Of a stretch of DNA of 64,000 nucleotides, positions 29,816-39,767 are shown piece after piece. The position numbers were made by a program, and so were the translations under genes. Below the pieces are notes generated by a model. It was not told the DNA's origin. It saw nothing but the letters and a program-made list of their open reading frames with translations, and ran no database searches. The stretch's first letter is position 1; each line of letters begins with the position of its first letter. The stretch is from Acetobacteraceae bacterium. Its GTDB lineage: Bacteria > Pseudomonadota > Alphaproteobacteria > Acetobacterales > Acetobacteraceae. Location: positions 62,001-126,000 of the forward strand of contig CP154827.1 in assembly GCA_039613835.1 (NCBI GenBank), read 5' to 3'.

Positions 29816-30379
29816 ATGCCGCGCATCAATTCAGTCATCAAACCATTTGAGACCGACGCGTTCCATAATGGACAGTTCACGAAGGTCACAGATAAGGACC
29901 TCAAGGGCAAATGGTCTGTCATTTTCTTCTATCCGGCGGACTTTACCTTCGTTTGCCCGACGGAGCTGGAAGATCTCGCTGAAAATTACGCAACATTCCA
30001 GAAACTCGGCGTTGAGGTTTACTCAGTTTCGACGGATAAACACTTTACCCATAAATCCTGGCATGAAACATCACCGGCGATCGGCAAAATCAAATTCCCG
30101 ATGCTGGCGGATCCGACGGGCCAGATCTCACGCAATTTTGACGTGATGATTGAGGAAGCAGGCCTCGCAGATCGTGGCACCTTCCTGATCGATCCGGAAG
30201 GGCGCATCCAATATATCGAGATCACCCCGGGCGGCGTCGGCCGCAAGGCGGAAGAGCTGATCGAGAAGGTGCAGGCCACGCAATATGTGGCATCGCACCC
30301 GGGTGAGGTTTGCCCCGCGAAATGGAAAGAGGGTGGTGAGACCCTGAAACCCTCATTAGATCTTGTCGGCAAGATCTAA
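29816..30379 (+). CDS. ahpC: Alkyl hydroperoxide reductase peroxiredoxin subunit
   Basis: Reduces hydrogen and organic peroxides in the cytoplasm. 187 residues from the ATG at 29816 (AGGGAGC eight bases upstream): [20 protein letters not shown]. Peroxidatic Cys47 lies in [19 protein letters not shown], the resolving Cys near 166 in [14 protein letters not shown]. Intact. Its electron donor ahpF starts 58 bp downstream but is broken, and its regulator oxyR is broken too. Confidence 0.96.
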   Translation: MPRINSVIKPFETDAFHNGQFTKVTDKDLKGKWSVIFFYPADFTFVCPTELEDLAENYATFQKLGVEVYSVSTDKHFTHKSWHETSPAIGKIKFPMLADPTGQISRNFDVMIEEAGLADRGTFLIDPEGRIQYIEITPGGVGRKAEELIEKVQATQYVASHPGEVCPAKWKEGGETLKPSLDLVGKI

Positions 30380-30437
30380 TGCTTTGGGGCGCGGTGAAAT
30401 ATCCGCGCCCCATGCAGGATCGGCAGAGGAGGCATAA

Positions 30438-32029
30438 ATGCTTGAAGAAACCCTCAAATCGCAATTACGGGACGTTTTGGGGAAGATTGAAACGCCCGTC
30501 ACCTTGCGTGCATCCCTTGATAATAGCGACGCCGCGTCAAAGATGAGGCAGTTCCTGTCGGAATGCGCTACTTTGTCCGAAAACATCGCGCTTCATGAAG
30601 ATGGTGAGTGGGATCGTCAGCCTTCCTTCTCTGTCGCTGCGCAGGATGGGACGGAGTCCATTCGTTTCACCGCCATCCCGATGGGGCATGAGCTGACGTC
30701 TTTCGTCCTCGCCGTGCTGCAGGTTGGTGGTGTTCCCGTCAAATTACCGGATGCGACGATCGCGCAGATTCGCGATTTGGAGGGCGACTTCCAGTTCACG
30801 ACGTACATTTCGCTTTCCTGCCAGAATTGCCCGGAAGTGGTGCAGGCCATCAATGCGATGTGTGTCCTTAACTCCTCCTTCAAACATGAAATCATTGATG
30901 GCGCGCTTTTTCAGGAAGAAGTGACGCGTAAGAACATCATGCCCGTGCCGCAGATTGAGTTGAATGGTGCGCCCTTCGCCTCCGGGCGTATGGATGCGAT
31001 GGAGATCCTGGCCAAGCTTGATGACGCGGCGCCGGCAAAAGCCGCGCAACAATATAAGGATGCAGCGCCCTTTGATGTCCTGATCATCGGCGGAGGCCCT
31101 GCCGGGGCCGCGGCTGCGATTTACGCGGCACGCAAGGGCCTGGGACGGGCATCATCGCGGATCGCTTTGGCGGTCAGGTCATGGAAACAGCGGACATTGA
31201 AAATTATATTTCGATCCCGGAGACGGATGGCCCGAAATTATCCGCTCAGTTTGAAGCCCATGTCCGCGCCTATGAAGTGGAAATCATTTCCGGCCAGAAG
31301 GCGGAGCGGCTCATTCCCGCGTCAAAACCGGACGCTTATCATCAGATCGCTTTGAATGGGGATGTGCTGCTGTCCTCGCGCACCATTATCTTGGCGACAG
31401 GAGCACATTGGCGTCACCTCAATGTCGCGGGTGAAACTGAATATCTCACAAAGGGTGTCGCGTTCTGCCCGCATTGTGGCGGCCCTTTTTATAAGGGCAA
31501 GCGCGTCGCCGTGATCGGTGGCGGGAATAGCGGTATCGAAGCGGCGATTGATCTGGCCAGGATCGTCAGCCACGTGACCCTCTTGCAACGCAGCGCGCAA
31601 CTCAAAGCTGATAAGGTTTTACAGGATAAATTGCGCTCCATGCCGAATGTTGACATTAAAATGGAGGCATTGACGCAGTTCATTGCGGGGAATGGCGAGA
31701 CGGTTGAGCATTTCATCTATAAGGATGCGTCCGGCGAGGATGTGACCCTGCCCGTTTCGGGAGTTTTCATTCAGATCGGCTTGCTGCCCAATACAGGTTG
31801 GCTCGGCAACGCGCTCTCTCTGAATCCCCAGGGAGAAATCATTGTTGATGTGCATGGCGCGACATCCGTTCCCGGCATCTTCGCTGCGGGTGACGCGACA
31901 ACGACGCCTTATAAGCAAATCGTCATCGCGGTGGGAGAGGGTGCGAAAGCGGCTTTGGGGGCGTTTGATTACCTCATCCGCACGCCGGACCCTGCGGCGT
32001 CGCGACAGAAAGAGGCCGCGTTGGCTTAA
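30438..32029 (+). pseudogene. ahpF: Alkyl hydroperoxide reductase flavoprotein subunit, one frameshift
   Basis: AhpF passes electrons from NADH to AhpC. The start MLEETLKSQLRDVLGKIETP follows AGAGGAGG. The N-terminal thioredoxin-like pair contains CQNC (ISLSCQNCPEVVQAINAMCV). The FAD site [20 protein letters not shown] is normal, then the frame shifts at about 31143 ([20 protein letters not shown]). The rest is complete: redox motif [17 protein letters not shown] site [20 protein letters not shown], and the end [20 protein letters not shown]. One indel of one or two bases is the only lesion seen; intact length would be about 530 residues. Confidence 0.9.
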
Positions 32030-32058
32030 GCGTGTCATTCTAGAGAGCGTCATAAAGG

Positions 32059-32080
32059 CGGCCCCGAAAGGGGCCGTTTC
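32059..32080 (+). terminator. Terminator after ahpF
   Basis: Stem CGGCCCC / GGGGCCG closed by a GAAA tetraloop and followed by TTTCCTT, 29 bp after the ahpF stop. Confidence 0.75.
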
Positions 32081-32083
32081 CTT

Positions 32084-32531
32084 AGGGCACGGTCTTTAAT
32101 CAAAGTGCCGATTTCGCAACCAACGACTTGGGGTTAGAATGACCTTGATGGTGTGACGCTGACCGGAATAGATCTTACGCAAAAATAGCTCGATGGACGT
32201 AACTGCCGAAGGGACGTCGGTTCAGCTCCGATTCAGATCATTTTATGAGATGGCGGCGATTTTGCCCCCGGGCACCTCATAGACGCGCCGCATTGGAAAG
32301 CTGAATTAAGTCGCTTCCGAGACGATTGGCAGCTCGTGACGGCCATATTTATCCGAGCGCAAAGGATAAACAACCCCCGAAACAAAGAACGCGCAGCCTC
32401 AGACTGCGCGTTTACGGGACGGCCTCTGACGGAGGTTGGCACTACAGTGATCAACTTGATACTTACCGATATCTTTGTGGAAGACAATGCTGCCCATTTT
32501 TCTCATTTACGGCCTGCCGCGAATAGGCGGG
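32084..32531. other. 448-bp gap after ahpF with a hairpin and a possible VOC-family fragment
   Basis: No complete gene. A hairpin with a nine-bp stem AACGCGCAG / CTGCGCGTT lies at 32388-32412. After GGAGG, a GTG at 32451 would read VINLILTDIFVEDNAAHF, which resembles the first strand of glyoxalase/VOC proteins, but nothing of that family follows. Treated as debris. Confidence 0.35.
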
Positions 32532-33736
32532 TCATCCCCAGAATGCCAGCGCCAGTAAACTCACCGCCGCGCCCAAAATACAGACGCCCTGCCAGCCAGA
32601 ATGCGCATAAGTGACCGTCGTGCTGATCGCCCCAAGCCCGCTGCCGACCGCGTAAAAAATCATATAGAGCCCGACCAGCCGACTACTCGCTTCAGGGCGG
32701 TTGCGAAAGATCAAATTCTGGTTGGTGACATGCAGGGCCTGATCGCCCAGGTCAAGCAACACAATGCCAATTATTAACGCCCATAATGATTGCCCCAACA
32801 GCGAGATGGGCCACCAGACAACCAGCAAAATCAACAATGCTGCGGCACTCGTATATTGGGCATAGCCGCGATCGGCCAAATGCCCGGCACGCGCGGCGGC
32901 CAAAGTGCCGAGCGCGCCCGCCAACCCGAAGGCACCGATTGCGGTGTGATGAAAATTATAAGGCGGGGCACTCAATGGCAAAACGAGTGCGCTCCAGAAA
33001 ATATTGAAGTCTGCGAACATCAAGAGCGCCAGAATGCCACGCACCTGCAGCATTTTGTCCTGCCGCAACAGCGTGAGCATTGAGGCGATCAGCCGGAAGT
33101 AGCTCAACGCATTCGGGTCGCGCGGCAAGGCTGGCAAGCGACGCCATAATGGAAGCGCGATCGCCAGCATAAGTATCGCAGAGCTGACATATACGCCGCG
33201 CCAGCCGGCAATGTCATTGATACCGCCCGCAAAGACGCGGGCCAAAAGCAAGCCAATGAACACACCGCCCTGCACCATACCGACAATCTGCCCCTGCTCC
33301 TCAGGCAGGGCGGCACTTGCTGCATAGGCAATCAAACCTTGCGTCCATGGCCGTCCCGAGCATGCCAACGGCCAGCACCGACCAGCAGCACCGGCGTGGA
33401 GGGCGCCGTGGCCACGACAATGAGCACGCCCACCAGCCCCAGCAACTGCCATGCCATTAAACGGCGGCGATCGACGCGGTCGCCGAGCGGAACCAAAAGC
33501 AACAAGGCCAAAGCGCAACCGACCTGCGTTGAGGTGACCACGCCGCCGACAACAGCACGGCTGATGGAAAAATCGTGCGCCAACGTGTCCAGCAGGGGCT
33601 GCGCGAAATAGACATTCGCGACACTCATACCGCTGGCGATCGCAAACAGCATTGTTAACCCGCGCGACATTGTCGACGTTCGGGAAGAGGCAGAGTCCCG
33701 ATTGGGCAATGCCGACGTTTCGGAAGAAACTTTCAT
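32532..33736 (-). pseudogene. MFS exporter, frameshifted, divergent from hxlR-type regulator
   Basis: A 12-helix major facilitator of the drug:H+ antiporter type. From 33736 (MKVSSETSALPNRD) the first helices read MLFAIASGMSVANVYFAQPL, GGVVTSTQVGCALALLLLVP, then motif A LGDRVDRRRLMAWQ. Frame is lost near 33355 (TPVLLVGAG|...TQGLIAYAASAALPEEQGQI); the other frame completes helices 5-12 to 32532. About 400 residues when joined. Divergent pairing with an HxlR regulator is common for exporters; the neighbouring enzymes suggest it once exported their product, but this is inference. Confidence 0.83.
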
Positions 33737-33769
33737 GTTTCGCCATCCAGATAATTCGGTTGCAAAATA

Positions 33770-33827
33770 CAACTAGTTGAATGCTACGTCACTTAGTTTT
33801 AAAAAGAAACTCATCAGAGGTCACTTA
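33770..33827. promoter_or_regulatory. Operator-like repeats between the MFS remnant and the HxlR gene
   Basis: GTCACTTA occurs twice in direct orientation (33788-33795 and 33820-33827, 32 bp apart, about three helical turns) next to a CAACTAGTTG palindrome (33770-33779). The placement between divergent genes fits an HxlR operator; it is not demonstrated. Confidence 0.35.
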
Positions 33828-33847
33828 ACCTAAAGCCCGGATGTCAT

Positions 33848-34294
33848 ATGTCTAAGCGCAAGCCAAAACTCTATGAACCTTGTCCCATCGCGCGTTCCGT
33901 CGATATCTTCGGGGACCGATGGTCACTGTTGATTCTGCGGGATGCTTTCGATGGCAATCGCCGTTTCGGCGACATCCAGCGGAGTCTGGGCGTCGCGCGC
34001 AACATTCTGTCGCATCGCCTGCGCAAGCTTGTCGATGCGGGGATCCTGAAGATGCAGTCAGCTTCGGACGGAACGGCCTATCAGGAATATGTATTGACGG
34101 CCCAGGGTGAGTGCCTTTTTCCCATCGTGGTCGCGTTGCGGCAATGGGGTGAGCGACATTTATTCACGTGCGGGGAGCGACATTCCCACTTGCTTGAGAG
34201 GGCGACCGGCAAGTCGGTGCCCCTGATGATTCCCATCGCAAGGGACGGAGCTATCCTGACGCCCGAGGCAGCATATGTGGAAAAGGTTATCTGA
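33848..34294 (+). CDS. HxlR-family transcriptional regulator
   Basis: A 148-residue winged-helix protein: CPIARSVDIFGDRWSLLILR is the typical HxlR start (C-P-x-x-x-x-L-x-x-x-G-x-x-W), followed by RRFGDIQRSLGVARNILSHR, the recognition helix, and wing KMQSASDGTAYQEYVLTAQG. HxlR proteins often sense reactive aldehydes, quinones or oxidants via a conserved Cys, here near the N-terminus. Intact. It sits between a dead MFS exporter and the dead PLP/ATP-grasp/diiron operon and may have controlled both. Confidence 0.9.
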   Translation: MSKRKPKLYEPCPIARSVDIFGDRWSLLILRDAFDGNRRFGDIQRSLGVARNILSHRLRKLVDAGILKMQSASDGTAYQEYVLTAQGECLFPIVVALRQWGERHLFTCGERHSHLLERATGKSVPLMIPIARDGAILTPEAAYVEKVI

Positions 34295-34394
34295 CGGCCG
34301 CATTCACGACCGGTCGCTGACTGGGCATTTATATCCCGCTTTTGATATCGGGTGCTTTGCCCTGAAACCGTGGGTTATGGTGTTTACCGGTCAA

Positions 34395-35930
34395 TCATGA
34401 CGGCTCAGGTAGGTGAGCGGAATAACCGTTGCGGGTACCATGTGACGAGTTGCCTTCATCATGACCCCGCTTCTGCGTGACGTGAGGATTCGATTGGCCC
34501 TCGCCTCCAGAGAGATGATCCACAGAGGGTCGTTCACGGGCAGCCGAGTCGCATTGTGCCACGTCGCGCGGGGCGTTCTGCAGGCGCATCGACGGTGCCG
34601 CGCGCGCCAGCGATGAACAATCCAGGGCGCGCTCAATATCGGCTTCGCTATTGACGATGCCCGCCGAGAATCGCACGGACGGATTCGCATATGGCGATGG
34701 ACTTGCAATGATGCCTTTGCTGCGCAGACGCGCGCCGACCTCTTCAGGCTTGATCTGATCTGCCTCGAAACAGACGAAACCAGCATGCAGATCACGTTTT
34801 GAAGGGGTGTGCATGGTGACGCGCTTCATCTTCGACAAACCTTCAATCAGCCAACCATTGAGATCGAGGATGCGGTTGGTGATCCGTGTACGACCAATGC
34901 TTTTATGGAACGCGAAAGCCTCTGTGACGGCCCACTGATGTTCATAGGCAAAGAAGCCTCCGGGGCTGATCCAGGCGGCCTTGACAGGCCCTTTTCGGCG
35001 GTTGACCCGCGCGCCAGGCGGCATTCAGCTCACTGGCCATTAATGACGGAACGGTCGGCTTCAGGAGTGCCCAGCTTTCATTGCGCCCCCATACCATGCC
35101 AGTGCCGTGCGGCCCGAAAATCCATTTATGCGTGCCCGCTGAGAAGAAGTCGCTTCCCTGGCGCGCAATATCCTCATCAAGGACGCCGAAACCATGCACG
35201 CCATCCACCACGAGCAGCACCAGATCCGACTCGTCGCGATTGCGATTGACCTTGGCCAGAGCGTCAGAAACAGCCCGGATGGGAAGCACGACGCCCGTGC
35301 CGGAATGCATCCATGTGACCCCCACAACCCGCGTCTGGGGTCGAATGGCTGAAATGAGTCGCTTCACCATCTCATCAGCCGAAGCTTTGGCGCTCGTATC
35401 ATAGAGCGTGACCCTGCGGACTTTGTGCCCGTTTTATCGGCCGCGAGGCGGATTGATTCATGATGCGCGTAAAACTCATGCGTTGTCGTCAGGATCTCCT
35501 AACCGGGGCGCAGTTGCAGGCCACTATAAATCAGCGATAGTCCCCATGTCGTTCTGGCGGTGAGGGTGATTTCATCTGGCTTGCCGCCGACATATTCCGC
35601 CGCCGCCTTGGCGACATTGCGCCACAGCATGTCGCGGGTCTGCATGAACATATGGTCATCCAGATAGGAATAGGGGTTCGCGTTGAGCGCGTCGCGGTAG
35701 CGCTCTATCGCTTCACGCACAGGTGCCGGATAGGAGGCGAGGAAGAAGTTGGCCAGATGGGCCAGTTTGGGATCAAGATTGAACTGTGCACGTACCGATG
35801 TCCAATCGGACGGATCAAGCGTCGGCTTCCGCTCCGCAGTCTGGGCTTTACCACTTGCTAATCCCAGCATCATTCCTGCAGTGGCAATCGTCGATGACCC
35901 TTGAAGGAATTTACGGCGAGAGGTTTCCAT
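34395..35930 (-). pseudogene. Class V PLP enzyme with Tat signal (isopenicillin-N epimerase-like), nonsense and frameshifts
   Basis: The start METSRRKFLQGSSTIATAGM is a twin-arginine signal (SRRKFL), so the enzyme was exported folded. The fold-type I domain begins DPKLAHLANFFLASYPAPVR. An in-frame TAG at 35499-35501 interrupts LRPG|EILTTTHEFYAHHESI (Gln expected), a frameshift follows near 35420, and VVGVTWMHSGTGVVLPIRAV plus VDGVHGFGVLDEDIARQGSDFFSAGTHKW (in parts) carries the PLP-binding Asp-x-x-His and the Lys of the SAGTHKW motif. Another shift near 35020 leads to the C-terminal domain (KRDLHAGFVCFEADQI, VRFSAGIVNSEADIERAL); the last 75 codons are probably out of frame. Overlaps the ATP-grasp gene by 20 bp. 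Confidence 0.85.
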
Positions 35931-37690
35931 TTTTATACTCCTTGATTGTTATGATGAGGGCCGGTGCCATGACGCGCTGGGCTTTCAGCAGATCCCATAT
36001 GCTGGTTTCCAAATTGCGGTAGGCTTGTTTGCTGTAGGCACCCGCCGCAAGCGATGCTGAATCGACCGGCAGTCCGAGCTTCTCAAGCAATAGTGCACCG
36101 CTCTGAACGACATTGTCCGAGAAGACCAGGCCCGCTTTGAGGCGGGAACGCAGTGGCTGCAATTGCAACAAAGCCTGTTCGACGAAGTCTGGCGCCAACG
36201 GGTCAAGATCGACGACATGGTCGCACAATGCTCTATCAAGTTCTCCCGGACGATGTCGGACAAGGACAGTCCCCGCATCGTAAGTGTCGCGGACGAGTTG
36301 CACGATGTGCGCGACATCACCGACGTGTGAGAGATTATAATCGACAATCAGCAGCAGCGGCGGCGCGGTGCCGACCTCAATCTCATTCGACTCATAAATA
36401 ACCTGCAGAGCCTCGGCGGATTTAGCCAGAAGAGACGGGAACGCCGTTTCACGCTCCTGCCTTGGCAGTTGCCAAAGGAATTGGCCCATAAAGACTTCGC
36501 ACGAGGCATCGGGAATTTCGTCTTCCTCCTGCAACAAAACCTGTTTGATCCGTGGAGACCATGGCATCGGGTTTTCAACAATGCGCGCGATACGACCTGG
36601 CGACGCGAAGTAGACGCGGAAGAAGGTGGCTGTCTCACCCGGTGCCTCGCCATCATCCGGGTAGCTCAGTTTTTGCAGGGTGGGACGGAATGCCGCGCCT
36701 TCCAGCAGCAAATCGAGCCAAAGCGTCAACATGCTGGCTTCGCCATTCAGCGCCTCGACGCTATGGGAAATCAGGCTGCCGGCCAATACGCGGGTTGGCT
36801 TCAATCAGATCCCATCGACCTCCGTTGAAACGGGTTTCGATGTGGAAGCAGCCTTCACCCACTTCCAGACATTGCAGAACGCTTCGGATCCAGCTGATGC
36901 CAGCGGCGATGGCCTCATGGCCGATGGAGATCGGTGGGCTGGTGCAGCTTTCCTCAAGGACAGTGACCCGATTCTCGGTCAACCCACATTTTCCGTGGAT
37001 AGCGAGGATGAAGGCTTCACCTTTCAGCACCAGCGCCTCGAAGCTGAACTCGGCCCCGTCCAGATAGTCTTCGACAAGGAACTCCACGCCACTACCGATG
37101 ACATTGGCGTAAACCGTATCCTGCCGAATCTGTTCAGCAATCCGCTCAAGCGTGGCCCACGTCAAATCCGGCGTCAGCTTGAAGGTGCCATAGGACGCAA
37201 CGCCCTGGATCGGCTTGATGAAATAGTCAGCGCCGGTCCCCTGCAGGGTTTGCAGGCGTTCAGGCGTCAACGTCTCGGCTTTGACCTGGCTGAGGCCGCT
37301 TGCGTGCAGAACGTTTCTGACATAGAACTTATTGCGCAGAAGCGGCACGAGGGCAGGCGCCACGTCCTGCACCTCCAGCCTTTCATTGGCATAGGCCATC
37401 AAGTGTCGGTAACCCTCCCATACTGAGATGCATCCCCGAACGTGAAGGCCCTGCTGTTGGAGAGAATCGATGGTGTTCAAAACATCGCCTTGCTTAAGCT
37501 CGTGGGAATCCACGGTGAAGAGGAGCCATTCCTTTGATCGGAGGATCTGTAAACGCTGATCCCCGTGCTCAGGCAATGGCCTGGAACTCACCACCCACGG
37601 ATGCAATCCCCGTTTCTCAATCGCAGCGATAAGATCCTCCGCGAAAGAGAAGCCGCAATGGCTCAAGATAAGAACGCCACCGTTCTCCAT
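35911..37690 (-). pseudogene. ATP-grasp ligase, frameshifted; start of a second ATP-grasp module then truncated
   Basis: ATG at 37690 after AGGAGG. Residues from about 90 form an ATP-grasp domain: KFYVRNVLHASGL, ADYFIKPIQGVASYGTFK (nucleotide Lys), VEFLVEDYLDGAEFSFEALV, GCFHIETRFNGGRWDLIEAN with the metal Glu and Asn. The frame shifts near 36795, after which NPRVLAGSLISHSVEALN continues. Beyond the normal C-terminus a new N-terminal module starts (PPLLLIVDYNLSHVGDVAHI ... AGLVFSDNVVQSGALLLEKL) and is cut at AYSKQAYRN, where a second ATP-grasp core would follow. The gene was therefore probably a didomain ligase with its second half deleted. ATP-grasp ligases join an amine to an acyl phosphate. 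Confidence 0.82.
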
Positions 37691-37714
37691 GATGCGTACC
37701 TCCTATAGCTGGTG

Positions 37715-38481
37715 TTAAGCGGCGAGCGTCTCGGTCAGCGCGCCGACCTTGTCGTCGTGAAGCTCCTTGAACTACATCGCCAGAATGTCCTGATGCTCCC
37801 CCAGGTAGCGTTTCAGTGAAGCGATATTCTCCTCACTACGCAGCAAATGGCGCACGGCCTGCCAGACTTCGCCCGGGTGATCATCATTGATGTCAGTATG
37901 GGAGTGGGAGATCTGCCCGGAGATGTTCTGCTCACCGACCGACTCTTTGAGCGCCTCAATCTTCCGGGGCTCCAGCTTCACGTTCACGTACTCCACCAGG
38001 TAGGAGTAAACGACGACGCCCAGCGACCCTTCATGGTCGAGCAGGTAGGAGAAGTAACCGACGAGCAGCTTTGTCGACAGATAGGGTTCGGTCTCGAGGA
38101 AGGTCTCACGGGAAACGCCCGCGCGCGTTAAATCCTGGATGAACAGCTCGTCATGGAGCATTTCTTCATTTTCATAATTCGCCCAGATCTGTGCCGCCCG
38201 CGGGCTTGTCTTGGCGATTTCCGCCAATGCTTTGGACTCCGCGACGCGGAGGAGCCGGATGCGCCATGCTGTCTCGATCAGGTGACGCTGGTAGTAAGCG
38301 GAGTTGACTGACTTGCCTTCAAGATGCGCGGCGTAGGGCACACGGTCTCGTACCAATTATCGACCTGGCGATCGATGATGGCATCGATCTCCGCACGTAA
38401 TTGCGCGGAACGTTGTGCATTGATGTAGGGCGCGCCATCATAGTCATAACTCACATTCTTCACACGATTTTGAATACTCAT
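37715..38481 (-). pseudogene. Heme-oxygenase-like diiron (HDO) family redox enzyme, frameshift and amber
   Basis: ATG at 38481 after AAAGGAAA (MSIQNRVKNVSYDYDGAPYI). A +2 slip in GTGTG near 38345 moves the frame from DRQVDNWYET to VPYAAHLEGKSVNSAYYQRH. The enzyme part has the HDO look: all-helical with NYENEEMLHDELFIQDL (E-x3-H-x-E) and HSHTDINDDHPGEVW near the C-terminus as candidate iron ligands. TAG at 37772-37774 stops LGEHQDILAM; the frame continues FKELHDDKVGALTETLAA to TAA at 37715. The family (UndA, SznF, BesC, CADD) uses O2 and two irons for C-C cleavage, N-oxygenation or desaturation. Fed presumably by the ferredoxin just upstream. Confidence 0.78.
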
Positions 38482-38521
38482 GACAATTTCCTTTCGTTTT
38501 TTTACTAAGAATCGAATAGAT

Positions 38522-38839
38522 TTATTTCGCGACACGTAATGTGATCGCACCATTCAGTTGGCATTGACATGCCAGCCTGAAGCCTGGACCAGAGAAGCCA
38601 AGCATCTCTAGAAATTCGTCCTCGTCTTCTTCTTTGTTGTTAAGATTCGCGAGGCCGTCCAACACCTCGATGACACATGCGCCACAAGCACCTGATTTAC
38701 AGCCGAACGGAATATTGTCCTCACGCAGTTCGTGTTCCAACTCCGTCAATTGTACCCCGGCTGGAAACAGCACCTCGGTCTCGCTTGGCATCATCTTGAT
38801 CTTGAATATTTGTCCGTTCCCTGAAGCCGTTGTGAGCAT
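38522..38839 (-). CDS. [2Fe-2S] ferredoxin
   Basis: A 105-residue plant/bacterial-type ferredoxin: cluster Cys47, Cys52, Cys55 in FGCKSGACGACVIEVLDG and Cys91 in FRLACQCQL (C-x4-C-x2-C...C). An acidic insertion NNKEEDEDEFLEML precedes the last Cys, typical of redox partners that dock to an oxygenase. Intact and first gene of the operon, 40 bp before the diiron enzyme, so it likely supplied electrons to it. It is the only intact structural gene of that operon. Confidence 0.92.
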   Translation of the reverse strand: MLTTASGNGQIFKIKMMPSETEVLFPAGVQLTELEHELREDNIPFGCKSGACGACVIEVLDGLANLNNKEEDEDEFLEMLGFSGPGFRLACQCQLNGAITLRVAK

Positions 38840-39767
38840 GTCCGCCTAAGTTGGCAGGGCTCTCAAACCTAGGGACGAGGATAACAATCCAGTTTTAAAA
38901 TGCTACTATAATTTATTCACGAAAAGTTCAGATACAGATAGTTCGGGGATATTAAGGGGCCGGACTTCTATCCACTGACGCGCAATGAATCCAGGCTGCA
39001 ACTCATGGTTGTTCACGATGATGGCTTCGCTACTATTTGATTTCTCAGGAAATTTTGCAGCCTCTCTTCATTTCAGCGCGCTTTAGCCTCGGACAGCGTT
39101 TGATAACGGGTCGCCCCAGGGGGGCTGAATTTCGTGTCGACATTACAAATGGTTCATTTTTCGCTCGACATCGTGATCACGCATTGCCCCTCCGCCGTCG
39201 GCCGAGTCGCTGCGCTCGAGTCGGCAGCAATATCTTTCAGAACATGCGCCCGTTCCTGATTGCGTAGCGTGCCCGTCCGATTGCGCGTCAGGGCCATGCG
39301 CGGCCTGGGTTTTTCGGCCATGAGGCGGTCGGCCTGGAAGTGGGCGCGCGTTTTCCGGATGGCTCTGGCGGACCCGCGTCACGCGCGATTTTGTTGCTAC
39401 CGCTGAGCCGACCCTGATCGCGTTGAGGCTGGACGATATTTGGCTGTTGGTCAGAGCATCGACGGTTAACGCGGCGTTGACATCTTGGCGAATCGTGGGG
39501 CCGCTTCGATTTCGCCATCGGCGGTCGAGCTGCCTGCTGCGATTCGCATGGGGCCAGGTCAGCTCAACGCCATACGGCGCAACGTGGCCGAGGAATCTGC
39601 CGGGAAAGGTGGTTTGCATCATGCCACGCCCTCGCGCGAATTGCGCCACCTGCGGACGCCTTGCGGCTTCGCCTAAAAGCGCGGCGGCACGATCGGCGCT
39701 CAAACGTTGCGCCAGCCGGTTGAACGTGTCGTTCGCCTCGGGGGCGTTTTCAATTCAAAAGGTGAAA
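38840..39767. other. 928-bp region upstream of the ferredoxin: promoter end plus GC-rich unidentified relic
   Basis: The first 200 bp are AT-rich and probably hold the ferredoxin promoter (TTATAGT on the minus strand near 38910). From 39143 to 39703 the minus strand has a long open frame (186 codons) that I cannot assign; part of it (NDTFNRLAQRLSADRAAALL) looks protein-like but the remainder is arginine/serine-rich as in shadow frames. No transposase motif was found. Best described as degraded sequence of unknown origin. Confidence 0.35.

Noticed and set aside
32233..32487. Possible transposase fragment in the gap after ahpF
   Set aside because: No DDE or zinc motif, no inverted repeats; the translation has no clear similarity.
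38840..39140. CRISPR or other short regular repeat array
   Set aside because: No regularly spaced repeats here or elsewhere in the window.
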